Positions 1-11,600 of a stretch of DNA of 64,000 bases are shown piece after piece. The notes under the pieces are model-generated. The model was given only the letters and a program-made list of their open reading frames with translations, made no database searches and had not been told where the DNA came from. Every line of letters begins with the position of its first letter. The stretch's first letter is position 1. Source of the DNA: Welwitschia mirabilis. Its lineage: Eukaryota > Gnetophyta > Gnetopsida > Welwitschiales. The position numbers and the translations under genes are program-made. The DNA is taken from positions 105,874,893-105,938,892 of the forward strand of contig JBOZIK010000001.1 in assembly GCA_051453625.1 (NCBI GenBank). The letters are read 5' to 3'.

Positions 1-712
1 ATTTTATTTTTACTTCTATTCATTTGCATTTCATATTCATCCATCTTGCATTGCATTTACTTTATTGTTTACTTCCAGTTATTAAAAGACAAAATATTAA
101 AAATACTCTTGGGAAATCAAATTTCTAACTCTAAGCCTAGTACCTTCATTGCGATTATGACATTTGGGTAAACTCCTATCTATACCAGTGTGTGTTTTTC
201 TGTAAGTTATTTAATTACAAGTTTACCTAAAGGACTTCAAAGTTGCATAAATTTGCATCGCAACAAGCCTTATAAGAAAGGGATATTTACAATAGAAATA
301 ATACATGCTAGCTAAACTTATTGAACTAAAACATTAAGTAAAGTTTCAATTAGGGTCCTTTTTATATTAAAATTAAAACTAAAAATTTAAGAAATAGAAT
401 AATATAATATATTAAAGATACAATAACTACAAATCTACTCAATAACAAGATTGCAAGTTACAATAGTAAGAAAATAAATCTAATTAATATTTTTCAAGCA
501 TAAGTTAAATAAAAAATATTAATTTTTCATATGCCCTTCTTGGCAAGATATATCAATCTTTACTATGCTTTATTTTATCACATACTTAACATAAAATAAT
601 ATGTAGTCATAATTTTGAATCATCATAGTTCTTAATATGGCTTAAGCAAGGCAAAGATAAAGGAAGGAAGAACTTCAAGATATAAGATACATTAGGATAA
701 GATAGAAAAAAA

Positions 713-784
713 GACTTAAATTATCAAGTATTATATTTTTATGGAAGTGACTTAAATTATCAAGTATTAGATTTTCATGGGAAT
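713..784. repeat. 36-bp direct tandem duplication
   Basis: The phrase GACTTAAATTATCAAGTATT occurs at 713 and again at 749, followed in both by a similar T-rich tail, giving two adjacent copies with a 36-bp period. It is local and non-coding. Confidence 0.85.
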
Positions 785-854
785 GAAAATGAGATAAACC
801 AATTATATTTTATTTTTATTATTTTAGTGTCTCAGGCTACAATCTATGGATTAT

Positions 855-1066
855 CATTTCCATAGCCTTATTTGGCGATTTGTGGATTAATGTTTCTAAT
901 GTCTTATTTGGCAATCTGTCATTTTATTTTATAAACTAATTATATTTTATTATCATCATTCCGTTTTCTCATTTGGTAATCTATAGATTTATTAATCCCA
1001 CTACCTCCTTCAGCAATATGCGGGATTTCATATTTCATTACCTCATTTGATGATTTGTGAAACTCT
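855..1066. repeat. Degenerate minisatellite, about 37-bp unit
   Basis: Five diverged copies of a unit containing (T/C)TCATTTGGCAATCTGTGGA-like text occur at about 867, 903, 969, 1006 and 1043. Spacing is 36-37 bp except for one 66-bp interval that looks like a unit with an insertion. Copies share the order 'CATTACCTCATTTGG then GATTTGTGGA'. Confidence 0.7.
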
Positions 1067-1230
1067 TATTTACATAATAAGATTTGGAGTTTCAAATGAT
1101 ATCACAAGAAATTACAAGATTTCATTTCATATATTTACTTTTCAAGCATCAAGAATTTTCCCAAGAAATAACATTCATGCAAGAATAATCTTTGAAAATA
1201 CTTATAGAAAGATTTCAAACAAATAGAGAC

Positions 1231-1309
1231 AAGTAAGACATTTTTAACAAGAATTTATTTGAACCAAAAAGTAAGACATTTTTAACAAGAATTTATTTAA
1301 ACCAAAAAG
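1231..1309. repeat. 38-bp direct tandem duplication
   Basis: GTAAGACATTTTTAACAAGA occurs at 1233 and 1271, each followed by ATTTATTT(G/A)AACCAAAAAG. The two copies are nearly identical, so this is a recent local duplication compared with the surrounding decayed sequence. Confidence 0.85.
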
Positions 1310-2751
1310 GATGTGAGAACTTACGATTATCCAAGAGTTCAAGAAATAGTTAGGATTATATAGGAGATTTAATAAATACTTAAGGTCATATAAGATATTC
1401 AAGACATATTTAGGACCATACAAGTAAATTAAAAAGCATTATAGACTCTGTAAATAAGAAGAAAATATAGAGATTATTTAAGAGAAATAATGGATCAAAA
1501 AATAAGATAGTAAGAATCTAGAAAAATCCATAAAAGCATGTAAGATATGTAAGAAATATAGACCACACAAGATTCAAGAAATACATAGAACCATATAAGA
1601 AATAAGTCTAGGACCATACCCATGATTTAACATGAAGTTTTTCAAGCTTTAAGATTAATCTACCCAAGCTCTAAAGAATCTAAGATTCCAAACGCTCCAA
1701 AATTTCCAAAGCTTCAAGGTATAAGATCATTCAAATCCAAGATTAGAAGATTTTTCTAAAGTACAAGACTAAAGAAAAGGATATCTTATTTATAATAAGA
1801 ATAAGTAATGGAATAGAGGAAATTAGAAACACATAATCCAATATTATCTTAGGAAAATCATTATGATTATGTAAATCCTAATAATTCCTTTGCCTGATCA
1901 CTAAGTGAATTTAATATCTTATCATAATAACAGTAAATTCTTAACATGTCAAAAATATTTTATCAATAATAAGTAAATAATAACCATGCAAAAGATTTCT
2001 TCATCATTAATACATAAGTTACATAATTCAAAGTTCTTAGGATATTTTAAAATAAATATAAAAAAATATAAAGCTTAGTTAAGTGGCATCTCATTATTTT
2101 TAAAGAAGATAAAGAATTACTGGCATTTATTGAAATAAACCATTTAAATGAAAATTCCACTACTTGCAATTATTAAGGAAAAGGATCAAGATGAGACATT
2201 TAGACAGTAATTTCAATTAAAAAATCAAAATAATTTTTTTCACACATAAATATTTGTCATAATAAATACCTGCTAACCTGTAATTTAAAAAAAAAATGAA
2301 ACAACATAATTATGGATGCTACTTTCACTATACTACTAAAAGAAAATATTAAAATAAGCCAACATAATGAATCTTAATAATTATAGCTACTACAAGAATC
2401 TTTAGGATGCATTAAAATAAGGAAATATACTAATAACAATATATTAAAAGTAATAGTTACAAAAGAAATAAAATAATATTTTTATAACCATTATTTAGCC
2501 ACTAAAGAATATCATTAAATAAACAAAGAAAGACTACTAATATTATTAATTATAGTGGTCACAAAAAAGCATTTAAACTAATAATTTTAACAAAATAAGT
2601 TTTAATTGATAAAGTAAATAACTACCTCTCAAATAATAATATGCTAATAAATAAAGAACCTAGAAATTAAATTAGCTTAATAGGTTCCACGAGACAAAAA
2701 ATATATTTACTTACTATTTGGATTAAATCATTAGATCTTGAAAAGTTTAAA

Positions 2752-3205
2752 TGTAAAACTTACTTCTTGAAGATTTACAAGATATACGAGATACAGTTAA
2801 AGAAGTTACTATTTAGTTACAAAAATCTATTATATAAGCATAATGGAATCTAGAGTTTTCTTGATAGATTACTGTCAATAAATTTAAAGAAAATAAATTT
2901 ATTTTATTTAATAAATTATAATAATGTCTTTTATATACTAAATAGTTTCTAAACTATTATATAGGTCATCGGTTACATAACTATCAGACAATTATGTAAT
3001 TAATTTTGTCTATTATAAATATGTATTGTAATGTCAAAAGGAAAAAAAGAGGATTGGATCATTATCTAAAATAAAAATTCTTTTTAATTTTTCAAATAAT
3101 TTAGCTGAGAACATATGAAAATTTTTAGGCATTTGATCTTTCTAGAAAAACTATCATTACCAAAGTTCTGTAAGTTCTTTTGAAAAAGATTTTTAAACTA
3201 TTGTT
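2752..3205 (+). repeat. Dispersed block, copy 1 (LTR or leader candidate)
   Basis: This block aligns by eye with 14783-15196. Shared landmarks in order are an AAAGAAGT(T/G)ACTA motif, a TATAAA-like stretch, GGATTGGATCATT, AAAACTCTTTTTA-like text and TTTCTAAACTA. Homology stops sharply at about 3205 and 15196. Copy 1 lies 570 bp upstream of a gypsy gag and starts with TG, so it could be a 5' LTR remnant; copy 2 would then be the matching 3' LTR of a 12-kb element. Terminal CA and target duplications are not clear, so an alternative is a leader segment shared by two related elements. Confidence 0.55.
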
Positions 3206-3776
3206 TAGATTGATTGGTTTATCTACTATTTTACTTTTCATTGTTGTATATTACTTGTGTAGTAGTCGATTTTATTAAGTAAATTAAAAACCTTATTTAT
3301 CATTAATGTTGAGCTTCAGGATTCATTGAAGCTGTAGTTAAAGGAATTTTGTGTTTTGTTGAATTGATTTATTCCATGAAGTTATCTTAAATCTATCAAT
3401 CTTAATCATTAGTTCTATTGAGGTATTAAAAAAATTATCATACTTTAGGTTCTAACCTATGAGATTAGCATTAGAAACCTTAGAATGATGATCATTATTG
3501 ATCATTGAATGTTGTAAGTAAAAGAAGAAAAATTTTATAAACCCATATTTTTATCACTACAAGGAGGACAAGTTTTTATTTTCTCAGTGTATGTCTTTTG
3601 TCTCTTTAAATTCACAATCAATATAAAAGATATACACTAAAATTGATAGGTACCTTTTACCCTAGATATTTTGTGAACCTCCCTAATCAAATTATTACCT
3701 ATAGGATATCTAACTATTTTAACTTCCTATTAACTAAGTACCTCCTTTTACTCATAAATACCAAAGAAGAAGAGTT
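3206..3776. other. Putative leader before gypsy gag
   Basis: No coding signal is seen. By position it would be the untranslated leader between an LTR-like block and gag. I could not find a convincing primer-binding site here. Confidence 0.4.
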
Positions 3777-4339
3777 ATGGATAATCCCCTTTCTATTTTA
3801 GGGAATGACCCTTTAAATTTTCAAACCATTAATCTTATTATGAAGCATTCAAAAGATTTATTTTCTAAACCAGTATATCGAGCCAAGCCTATCATTCTAG
3901 AAGAACTTGTGAAGGCTTTTGAAAGATCAATTCACATCTTAAAGACTACTCATAATGATGTCATGTGTATAGTTTTTAGTCTTTTACTAAAAGAAAAGTA
4001 TGACTACTGGTTCTTTAATCTTTTAAATGGATTCATTTCCTTTGGAATGAATTTAAATATATGATTTTAGATAAATATGGTTATTAATATAATTCAAAAG
4101 ATTTATTGACTATTCTATTGACTTTAAGGCATAACCCTAAAAAACATGTAAAAGTTCACAATGATAGATTCCTTAGACTATTTATTATCATAAAGAGAAC
4201 CCTAAAACCTAGTAATCAATCTCTTCAAATTATCAACTTATGTTCATTAGTTCTAGAGATTTCAATTAGGATGAAAAATGATAATTTAGTAATTTCCTTA
4301 ATAATCGTAATGAAATCTGCTTTCAAGACTTATACTTAG
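3777..4339 (+). pseudogene. Gypsy gag remnant (frameshifted)
   Basis: Two adjacent open frames (3777-4064, 95 codons; 4106-4339, 77 codons) together resemble the retrotransposon gag core. The first has the pattern of hydrophobic and Trp/Phe residues around YDYWFFNLLNGFISF. The second continues with LTLRHNPKKHVKVHNDRFLR, equivalent to the 'L.L.Q...ESV..Y..RF' stretch of plant gag proteins. A frameshift and stop separate them. No zinc knuckle could be found downstream. Gag would form the virus-like particle in a live element; this one cannot make a full protein. Confidence 0.55.
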
Positions 4340-5009
4340 ATATATCTCTTTAAAGTTTTATTGACCTTTTCCATAGCACTATAAGAATTCATCTTGGATA
4401 CCAACATAAATGTTAATTATTCAACTTTAACATCATTCATTTCCTCTTTATCTTCTAATATAGAGATACTCCCATTACTTTAGATATATCAAGCCAATTA
4501 AAACAACTCAACCTTAATAGAAAGGATTAGATTACTAATAAGATTGGATAAATATTTTTAAAAAATGAGGACAACTTGAATATTTAAGATTGTATTTTAG
4601 AAGAGTATTCAAAATAAAAAGTTTTAAAAGAAGAAAAATGCTATTCTTCTTTTGATTTACTATTAGATTTAGACCACAAATCAAATAGTGATGTGTAGAA
4701 ATACAAAATTCTAACTTGCTTGTCCCTAATTCTTATCAACTTAACTATGTTTTGTTTGACATTGAAATTGAATCAAACTTAGACTCTAATGATCAAGAAA
4801 TATTACTAAACCCATCAAGTATTCCTAAGAAGTCTTTCAAATATTAAAAAAATACTGCATTAAAACTTTGACAAAGAGCAAAAGAAGTAAGTAAGTATTA
4901 GCTCAATGCTTTAAAATAGTATTAACCACAACTCAAGAAATGGAGATGATGAATAAATAACATGCTATTATATGCAAAAGTATAAATTAAATCCTATAGC
5001 ATCTTATGT

Positions 5010-5640
5010 ACTGGATGAAGGCTCTAAGTGTGACATCATAGAAGACTTGAAAAAACCGAGGGCTAACATTAGCATTTATTAATGGCAAAGAAAATAATTA
5101 TCAATGCTCTCAATTATCCATTATATAATTCACACATGGATCAGTTAGAAAATTAGACTATTTCTAGTGCAACTCCTAAATCTACTCCAGATAATCATTT
5201 ATCAAGTGAGATGACTTCCTTTTTATTAATGTTATTGATAGAGAAGATTTTCCTTCAAAATTTATGCTAAATACTAAAACTTTGAAAACTATTATTTTTT
5301 TTTAGTTTTTCAAAAAAAATGACTAGCCCTAAAACAAATCCCTACATAATGTAAATCAGACAGATAAATCTAAAGTTAAAATTATCAATTAAATTAATAA
5401 TATTTGCTTGATAATAGCAAAAGATCCTATAATTTATGGTGTAGTGAATATTTAAGTAATTAACATTCTAGATGTTTATAGTCAAATTTTAAGTAGGAAT
5501 TGGATGAAAATTCTTATTGGATATTTAGCCATAGATCTTTTACATATGTGGTTTTCTTACCTACAAAGTTTAATGAGGTATTAATAAATAAGAAGCCATA
5601 AATAAAACACTATATTACATTTGATAGTATGCATTTAGTT
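5010..5640 (+). pseudogene. Gypsy aspartic-protease region remnant
   Basis: At about 5020-5110 the plus strand reads CDIIEDLKKPRANISIY, matching the conserved 'DIL.DL....ANIT..QLL' phrase that precedes the protease in plant gypsy polyproteins. At about 5480-5560 the phrase SQILSRNWMKILIGYLAIDL corresponds to the 'LLGRPWIH...AV.S..HQ' end of the retropepsin fold. Stops and shifts separate the parts, and the catalytic D(S/T)G triad is not convincingly visible. Confidence 0.5.
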
Positions 5641-5724
5641 GTTAAATTAGTTAATTTGTTTAATGACTTATACTCTAATTAAAGAATTATATGAATTTAA
5701 GCCTATTCTAGTTTTGCCCTCTCT

Positions 5725-6112
5725 AAAGTATCAACATTACACTTTGATGGTGCATATTTTCAATAAGGTTCTAGAATTAGAATTCATTTTGAATTACAAT
5801 ATAGAAGATCCTTACTTGTGCTTATGAGTTAAATTTTCTAGTTACTAATAATAATGCCAAACATAAAGCTTTGTGCCTTGGTCTTAAGTTTGTACTTTAA
5901 ATGGAAATTAAATTTATATGGGACCTTAGCAACTTTCAGTTAATTATCAAATAGTGCAAGAATGAATTCACAATCAATAATAAGCTATTAAAAGATTATT
6001 GCTGTGTTATTAGATAACTCTTAGATAAATTATCAACCTTTAATCTTATAATACTACTAGTAGTAGAGAATCATAAGGCTCATAATTTAGCTCAGTTGGC
6101 ATCTTCAAGTAC
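5725..6112 (+). pseudogene. RNase H-like domain upstream of RT
   Basis: Three landmarks of the plant/archaeal-type RNase H found in Tat elements are readable in order. HFDGAYF (about 5740) is the first catalytic-Asp segment. NNNAKHKALCLGLK (about 5850) matches 'TNN.AEY.AL..GL' and carries the second catalytic position in altered form. ENHKAHNLAQLASS (about 6068-6110) matches the terminal 'N..AD.LA.LAS'. Stops intervene. In known Tat-type polyproteins this additional RNase H normally follows the RT and first RNase H; here it precedes RT by about 500 bp. It could be an ancestral rearrangement or the tail of a second nested element. Confidence 0.65.
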
Positions 6113-6599
6113 CAAGAAAGATATACATTCTTATCTTGAACTATGTTAAAAAGAAATTTATGAATTATTTTAGATAATATATTAGATTTACATGTTTTTT
6201 ATTTAGAATATCAAATAAAATAGGTTCTCAATAATTCATATGTCTTTTAAGGTCAATAGTTAGAAGACTCAAATCATAGCCAAAATAATCTCTTTAATGA
6301 TATTTCAATGTCTTCAGTTAAGGCAAGTATGATACGTTGAGTATAATTTATTTCAAAAACTTTTACAAGAGATAAAAAGGTTTATTTACAAATTTCTACT
6401 AGTATAGCCAATGTTAATTTATCATATGATCAATAGGCATGAAAGAAAATCAAGTACTTCTACATCATAGATATTTTAAGGATATTTTTTAGATTATCAT
6501 AAGAATATATAGACATATTTTCCTAGACATATAAGGATCTTAAGAACCTTCAATCATAAAACTCTAACCCATAAGATTCTAATTAATCTAGATCTTAAA

Positions 6600-7260
6600 C
6601 TATTTACCTAGATGTTAAGAGATATTAATCCTAAGATAAAGCCTATTATGCATGAAGAACTAAAAAATCGTATTTAATTCATCATAATATATCCTATTAG
6701 ATATACTACATGGCTAGAAAACCTTATTCTAGTATGTAAAAAGAGTGGAAATATCTATATTTGTGGTGATTTTATAAACTTAAATGAAGCCTTTGTTAAA
6801 GATTAAAATCCATTACCTAGAATCAGTGAAATTATTCAAAGAGTTTTAGGATGTGAAATCTATTCTTTTTTAGATGGATTTTTAGGATACAACTAGATAG
6901 TAATACAAAAGAAAGATTAGATCAAGTTTATGATTACTACAAAATGGGGAAAGTTCACTTGCAAAATAATTCCCTTTCGATTATTAAATACCGAGTTAAC
7001 TTTTCAAAGAGCTATAGATAAAGCATTTTTAGGTATCTTAAATTGCTTTATATTGGTTTATTTAAATAATATAATTGTATACTTAAAAAATAATACTGAT
7101 CATGTTTCACATCCTAAAATAGTTTTTGACTACTATACAGATTTTAGGATATTCTGTAATCTAAAAAATAGTGTATTCGGCCTACAATTACGTATCATTA
7201 CATTTGTAGATTTGAAGCAATCATAGATCCATCTAGGATTGAGGTGAGTAATCAATTATA
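6600..7260 (+). pseudogene. Gypsy reverse transcriptase remnant
   Basis: Reading the plus strand gives LVCKKSGNIYICGDFINLNE (fingers), NPLPRISEIIQRVLG, a YSFLDGFLGYN segment, TTKWGKFTCKIIPFRLLN, TFQRAIDKAFLG and VYLNNIIVY, then HVSHPKIVFD. This is the complete order of RT motifs of plant Ty3/gypsy. Two lesions are informative. The catalytic YLDD box reads YLNN (AATAAT at 7065-7070), and the Gln after GYN is a TAG stop (6894-6896). The longest open piece is 6930-7226. RT would copy element RNA into cDNA; this copy is inactive. Confidence 0.88.
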
Positions 7261-7429
7261 ATTTCTTAACTGAAAGAAAATTTTGAGATCCTTTTTAGAA
7301 AAATCACTTTTATTAAGAAATTCATTCCTAAATTTATTGAAGAAACCAAACCATTATAACATATGCTCAAACAAAATCAAAATGTTACAAAAACTCTACA
7401 AGCATAAGAAGCCTTCATATCAATCATCA

Positions 7430-9460
7430 AGTCTATTACTCAAGATCTCATTTTATTAGCTCTTAATTTTATCAAGGATTTTTTTTCTTATATGCTTTTT
7501 CTTTCCATGATTCAATTACATCAGTGCATATACAGAAGGAAGGATAATAAGACCTTTTAACTTTATGTTTTAGTATAATGCTTAGAGAAGTAAAATTAAA
7601 GTATACTCAATTAGAAAAACCTACTTATGCCTTCATAAAAGCTATCCAATATTTTAAATATTATATATATTAAAATAAAATATATTTGATAGTGGTTTAT
7701 CTTATGGTCAAGCAAATACTGGTAAGTACCAAATTGTCATTAAAAAAAGCTTCATGGATAGTTGTGTTGTAATAATTTAATTTTCAAATAATAGTAGACA
7801 AAATAGCAAAGACACTTAGTCTAACATAGTATTAAACTTATATGGACCTTGAAGTTTATTACAACCAATCAAATGTTGATGGAGAATATTAATGGTATTA
7901 TGAGTTATATGACTATCTAAAAATTGAAACGTTATTGCTCTTTAAAGAAATTTCTACAAAAACTTCTTTTTTGCACAATATAAATAAGTTTAAAGTGATT
8001 GATAATGTTTTATATAGAATAGATTTTAAAAATACATTTGTTAGATGTTTACTACACTATAAAGTATAAGAAGTTTTGAATCATTTCATAGGTTATCAAA
8101 GCATATATTATGGAAATCCAATAGTAATGATAAGTTATATTACTATGAAAGATTATTATTAGCATTTAATGCATAAAGGTTGTATTAATATCATTTTTAG
8201 ATGTCATAAATTCTAAGATAATTTTTATAAAATGATTATTAAAATCACTTAAACCTATTTTTAAAGTAGTACCCTTTAGAATGTGGGAATTAGATTTTAT
8301 TAGTATGATTCATTGTCCATTATTCTAAGGACATAAATTCATCTTAACTATAACTGATTATTTTACTAAATCCTCCAAAGAAAAATCTCTTAGGTATTGC
8401 ACTTTTAAAGAATTAATTATAGCTTTTAAAGAATTAATTTTGATGAGATTTGAAATTTCAAAAATACTCTTCTATGATAATGGGCTAGATTTTACTACCA
8501 CTTCATTCCTTGAATAGGATATTAGGCAAAAAATTTTTATCTGCAATCCATCAAACTATTATCCATAGGAAATGAATTAGCTAAATCTACAAATAAAAAA
8601 AATCAATACTACATTCTAAAGGTGCATGGAACAAAATCACCGTGATTAACACATCAAGCTCTAATTAACATTATGAGCCGATAGAGTACATTATCACAAA
8701 GTACAAAATCTTCTATCTTTGAACTCATTTATGGTATCAAATATAAGATATCCTTAAATATATATGTCTAATTATGAAATTTTAGTTTAATTATGCATTT
8801 AGACCCTATGAATAAGAATGGGTTTTCTTATGAAAAATAATTATAGAATAANNNNNNNNNNNNNNNNNNNNNNNNNNNNNNNNNNNNNNNNNNNNNNNNN
8901 NNNNNNNNNNNNNNNNNNNNNNNNNNNNNNNNNNNNNNNNNNNNNNNNNNNNNNNNNNNNNNNNNNNNNNNNNNNNNNNNNNNNNNNNNNNNNNNNNNNN
9001 NNNNNNNNNNNNNNNNNNNNNNNNNNNNNNNNNNNNNNNNNNNNNNNNNNNNNNNNNNNNNNNNNNNNNNNNNNNNNNNNNNNNNNNNNNNNNNNNNNNN
9101 NNNNNNNNNNNNNNNNNNNNNNNNNNNNNNNNNNNNNNNNNNNNNNNNNNNNNNNNNNNNNNNNNNNNNNNNNNNNNNNNNNNNNNNNNNNNNNNNNNNN
9201 NNNNNNNNNNNNNNNNNNNNNNNNNNNNNNNNNNNNNNNNNNNNNNNNNNNNNNNNNNNNNNNNNNNNNNNNNNNNNNNNNNAATAATTATAGAATAATT
9301 GTGATTAAAAGAATGTCATGTTTCTTTTCAATATAAGGCTTTAGTTAAAAATTGGTTTGAGTAGAAGACTATACTAAAACATTTGAACTAGGTTATCTAG
9401 TTATGCTAAGAAACCTTAAAAGAGAATAGAAGTATGATAAATTTTCTCCTTCTTAAGTGA
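7430..9460 (+). pseudogene. RNase H / integrase remnant
   Basis: The early part (7430-7870) has weak similarity to the gypsy RNase H and connection region. The integrase is clearer. WELDFISMIHC followed by GHKFILTITDYFTK (8285-8370) is the first catalytic-Asp segment. EISKILFYDNGLDFT (about 8450-8495) is the second. SNYYP then GNELAKSTNKK (8550-8600, in a shifted frame) holds the Glu segment. IFELIYGIK (about 8715) follows. A TAG replaces Gln after YYP (8566-8568). A 431-N gap interrupts the C-terminal part. Integrase would insert cDNA into the chromosome; this copy is broken in several frames. Confidence 0.75.
8852..9282. other. Assembly gap, 431 N, with duplicated flanks
   Basis: Sequence is unknown. 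The 16 bases before the gap (8836-8851, AATAATTATAGAATAA) are repeated exactly as the first 16 bases after it (9283-9298). The contig ends probably overlap, so the stated gap length may be wrong. Confidence 0.9.
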
Positions 9461-10314
9461 CACTTATATCATTGATAAATTTACAAGACCTAATACATGT
9501 TAGTCATCTGATTTATTGGGATGTCCTTTAGGCTCATCCTAAAATATATTCCACATAAAACCATATCTTCATAGTCTAAACTAAAATTCTGCTTAACATA
9601 CATTGTAAATAGTGTATAGTACATTATTATTTTAGTTACAACTTTATTCATTACTTAATTTCCTATTTTCTTGTTGTTTTGTCAGTAGTAATTAATTTTT
9701 CTATGTACTATAAATACAACAAGGAATAGAGTTATTTCTCCACTAATAATTTTAATACCCTTATGAAATAATTCAGATGAGTACAAAATTCTAGAATTAG
9801 CTTGTTATTAGCTTATTTTTACCTTTTCAAAAAGCCTACTGTATTTATCATTTGAGATAGTTTATGAAGGTCTATTTTCATATTGAAGGGCACTTCATAG
9901 GTCTTCTCTATAAGTGGGCTGATAGATTTTCATATTACTATTTGCTAGTAGAAAAAGATAGTCATTTGTTTAATCCACCTTTGCTAATCAACTATTTACC
10001 TCCTTACCATTTAGATTATGTAGGAAAACTAGTTTGATAGTCAAATAACATTAAAGTAAAAGGAAAAAGGACTATACACACTAATTAAGTAAAAAACTCT
10101 TTAACTTCTTCCATGAATGTTCGCATGGTCAATCCATCTTACTCTCTTTCACTAAAAACCATAAGTATAATCCATAGAAAAAGATTTGAGATATATAAAT
10201 CTCTCATATGTATTAGTAACTTTATGTAGAAACAAATTAAAGATAAAACTTCAAGGAAATGTTTAAATTTAATCTTCATCCTTATACCATATTTTATATG
10301 TTCCAAGTTTAATA

Positions 10315-10384
<70 letters not shown>

Positions 10385-10959
10385 TTCCTTCTTACTTAGA
10401 TAAGGGATGGAAGGAAAGGGTTAAAATAATGTCACATTTAGTAATACCTTATTTTCTAATAAGGCTTCTATTGCATCACTCTAGTTTCTTTTAGGAGTAA
10501 GGTAGAGTCATATCATATTATTTTATAGCTCATACTATTTCCTAGAACATTCCTTGTCTTTGTAATTAGTCTCCATGGAATGACGTATCCCTTTTTGTTT
10601 TTTTTTTTTTATCTTGATCCTATAAGTTTTTCTAACAATTTAAGAAAATTTACATGTTTGGGATCCATTAGCTATAACATGATTCCTTTTTCTTAGTCAT
10701 CAAAATTAGAAAAGAGGAACCACTATTCTCATGATTCATATCTTATAGCTTTTGAAAGCATAAACTATGTACAAAGCTATATTATCACTAATCATTGTGT
10801 CTATTCCCTAAAAGTTTTTAATTTTGAATAACATGAAAATTTGAAATCATCTTTTTATAACACAAGATTATGTTTATTAAGATCATATAAAAGTTATTTT
10901 CCTGAGACCTAATACCTACTACTATTTTTATGCATTAATACTAGGTATCTTCAGAAGAA
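9461..10959. other. Non-coding stretch after integrase
   Basis: No coding signal is seen. A TATA-like CTATAAATAC at about 9707 lies 250 bp after the integrase remnant, where a 3' LTR promoter might be expected, but I could not match an LTR partner upstream of gag. A (TC)n tract is listed separately. Confidence 0.4.
10317..10385. repeat. (TC)n microsatellite
   Basis: Sixty-nine bases of TC repeats with one A interruption at about 10370. The clean repeat in an otherwise decayed neighbourhood indicates ongoing slippage. Confidence 0.98.
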
Positions 10960-11600
10960 ACTAGTCCCACATTTTTGTGACTCATGGCTCATGGAATTTT
11001 AAATACTAACCATTGTTAATAGTCTTATCCCTACTATCCACCAGGCTATTTTTGGTAACATCATGAATATTTCATTCTAAAAAATGTGATCCATGCTTTC
11101 ACAGCCTGTAACTTATAGCATCAAAAACCTAGTAGTCTATCCAAGTCCTTATTCTTACAGGCTGCCATTTATTATTATCCATCAAAATTATCTAGTAAAA
11201 GAAGCCTACCTTTTCATACATCATGGAGTATGACATTTAATATATTAACTATTTTCTGTAATATTAAATCCACTAGCCACTGTACTGTTTTAATATTATG
11301 AATATAATAATTCCAGAAATTGGGCCCACACCTTTATAGCTTGTAGTTAGTAACATCTCAAACAAAGTAGTTTATAAAAGATCTTATCCTTGTCAACCTT
11401 CATTTATTACTAGTTTTATAAGTTATTTAGGGAACTACACTTACATCATTATGGCTTGCAACATGCAGCATTTGGTATATCAATTATTATTAATGATCTT
11501 AAATCCACTAGCCATTACATTCATTAAATAAACTAGGTCCATCTCCTTGTAAATTATGGCTAGTGATATTTTAGTTGTAAAATCGACTTCATATGTTATT
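10960..11600. repeat. Old tandem repeat with ~115/230-bp periodicity
   Basis: Related units start near 10965, 11085, 11202, 11315, 11431 and 11530. The best matches are two units apart. The text around 11085 (CTTTCACAGCCTGTAACTTA) resembles that at 11315 (CTTTATAGCTTGTAGTTAGT). Both units at 11202 and 11431 run into AAATCCACTAGCCA(C/T)T. This suggests a dimeric satellite-like unit of about 230 bp built from two ~115-bp halves, heavily diverged. Confidence 0.55.

Larger units (their letters stand above)
1..2751. other. A+T-rich non-coding stretch
   Basis: No reading frame with recognisable protein similarity is seen on either strand. It contains small tandem duplications (listed separately). 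From about 1310 to 1800 there is a purine-rich tract with loosely recurring phrases such as GACCATATAAG and TTCAAGAAATA, probably an eroded tandem repeat that I cannot delimit. Homology to the 14.8-15.2 kb block begins only at its right edge. Confidence 0.6.
3777..9460 (+). mobile_element. Decayed Ty3/gypsy element, Tat-like
   Basis: Degenerate domains appear in the order gag (3777-4339), protease region (about 5010-5640), an RNase H-like domain (5725-6112), reverse transcriptase (6600-7260), a second weak RNase H/connection region (about 7430-7870) and integrase (7880-9460, interrupted by a 431-N gap). All lie on the plus strand but in several frames with many stops, so the element is dead. 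The phrases around the pol domains are typical of plant Ty3/gypsy Tat/Ogre-type elements, which carry two RNase H domains; here one sits upstream of RT rather than after the first RNase H. LTRs are not certain; the 2752-3205 and 14783-15196 blocks are candidates. Confidence 0.7.
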
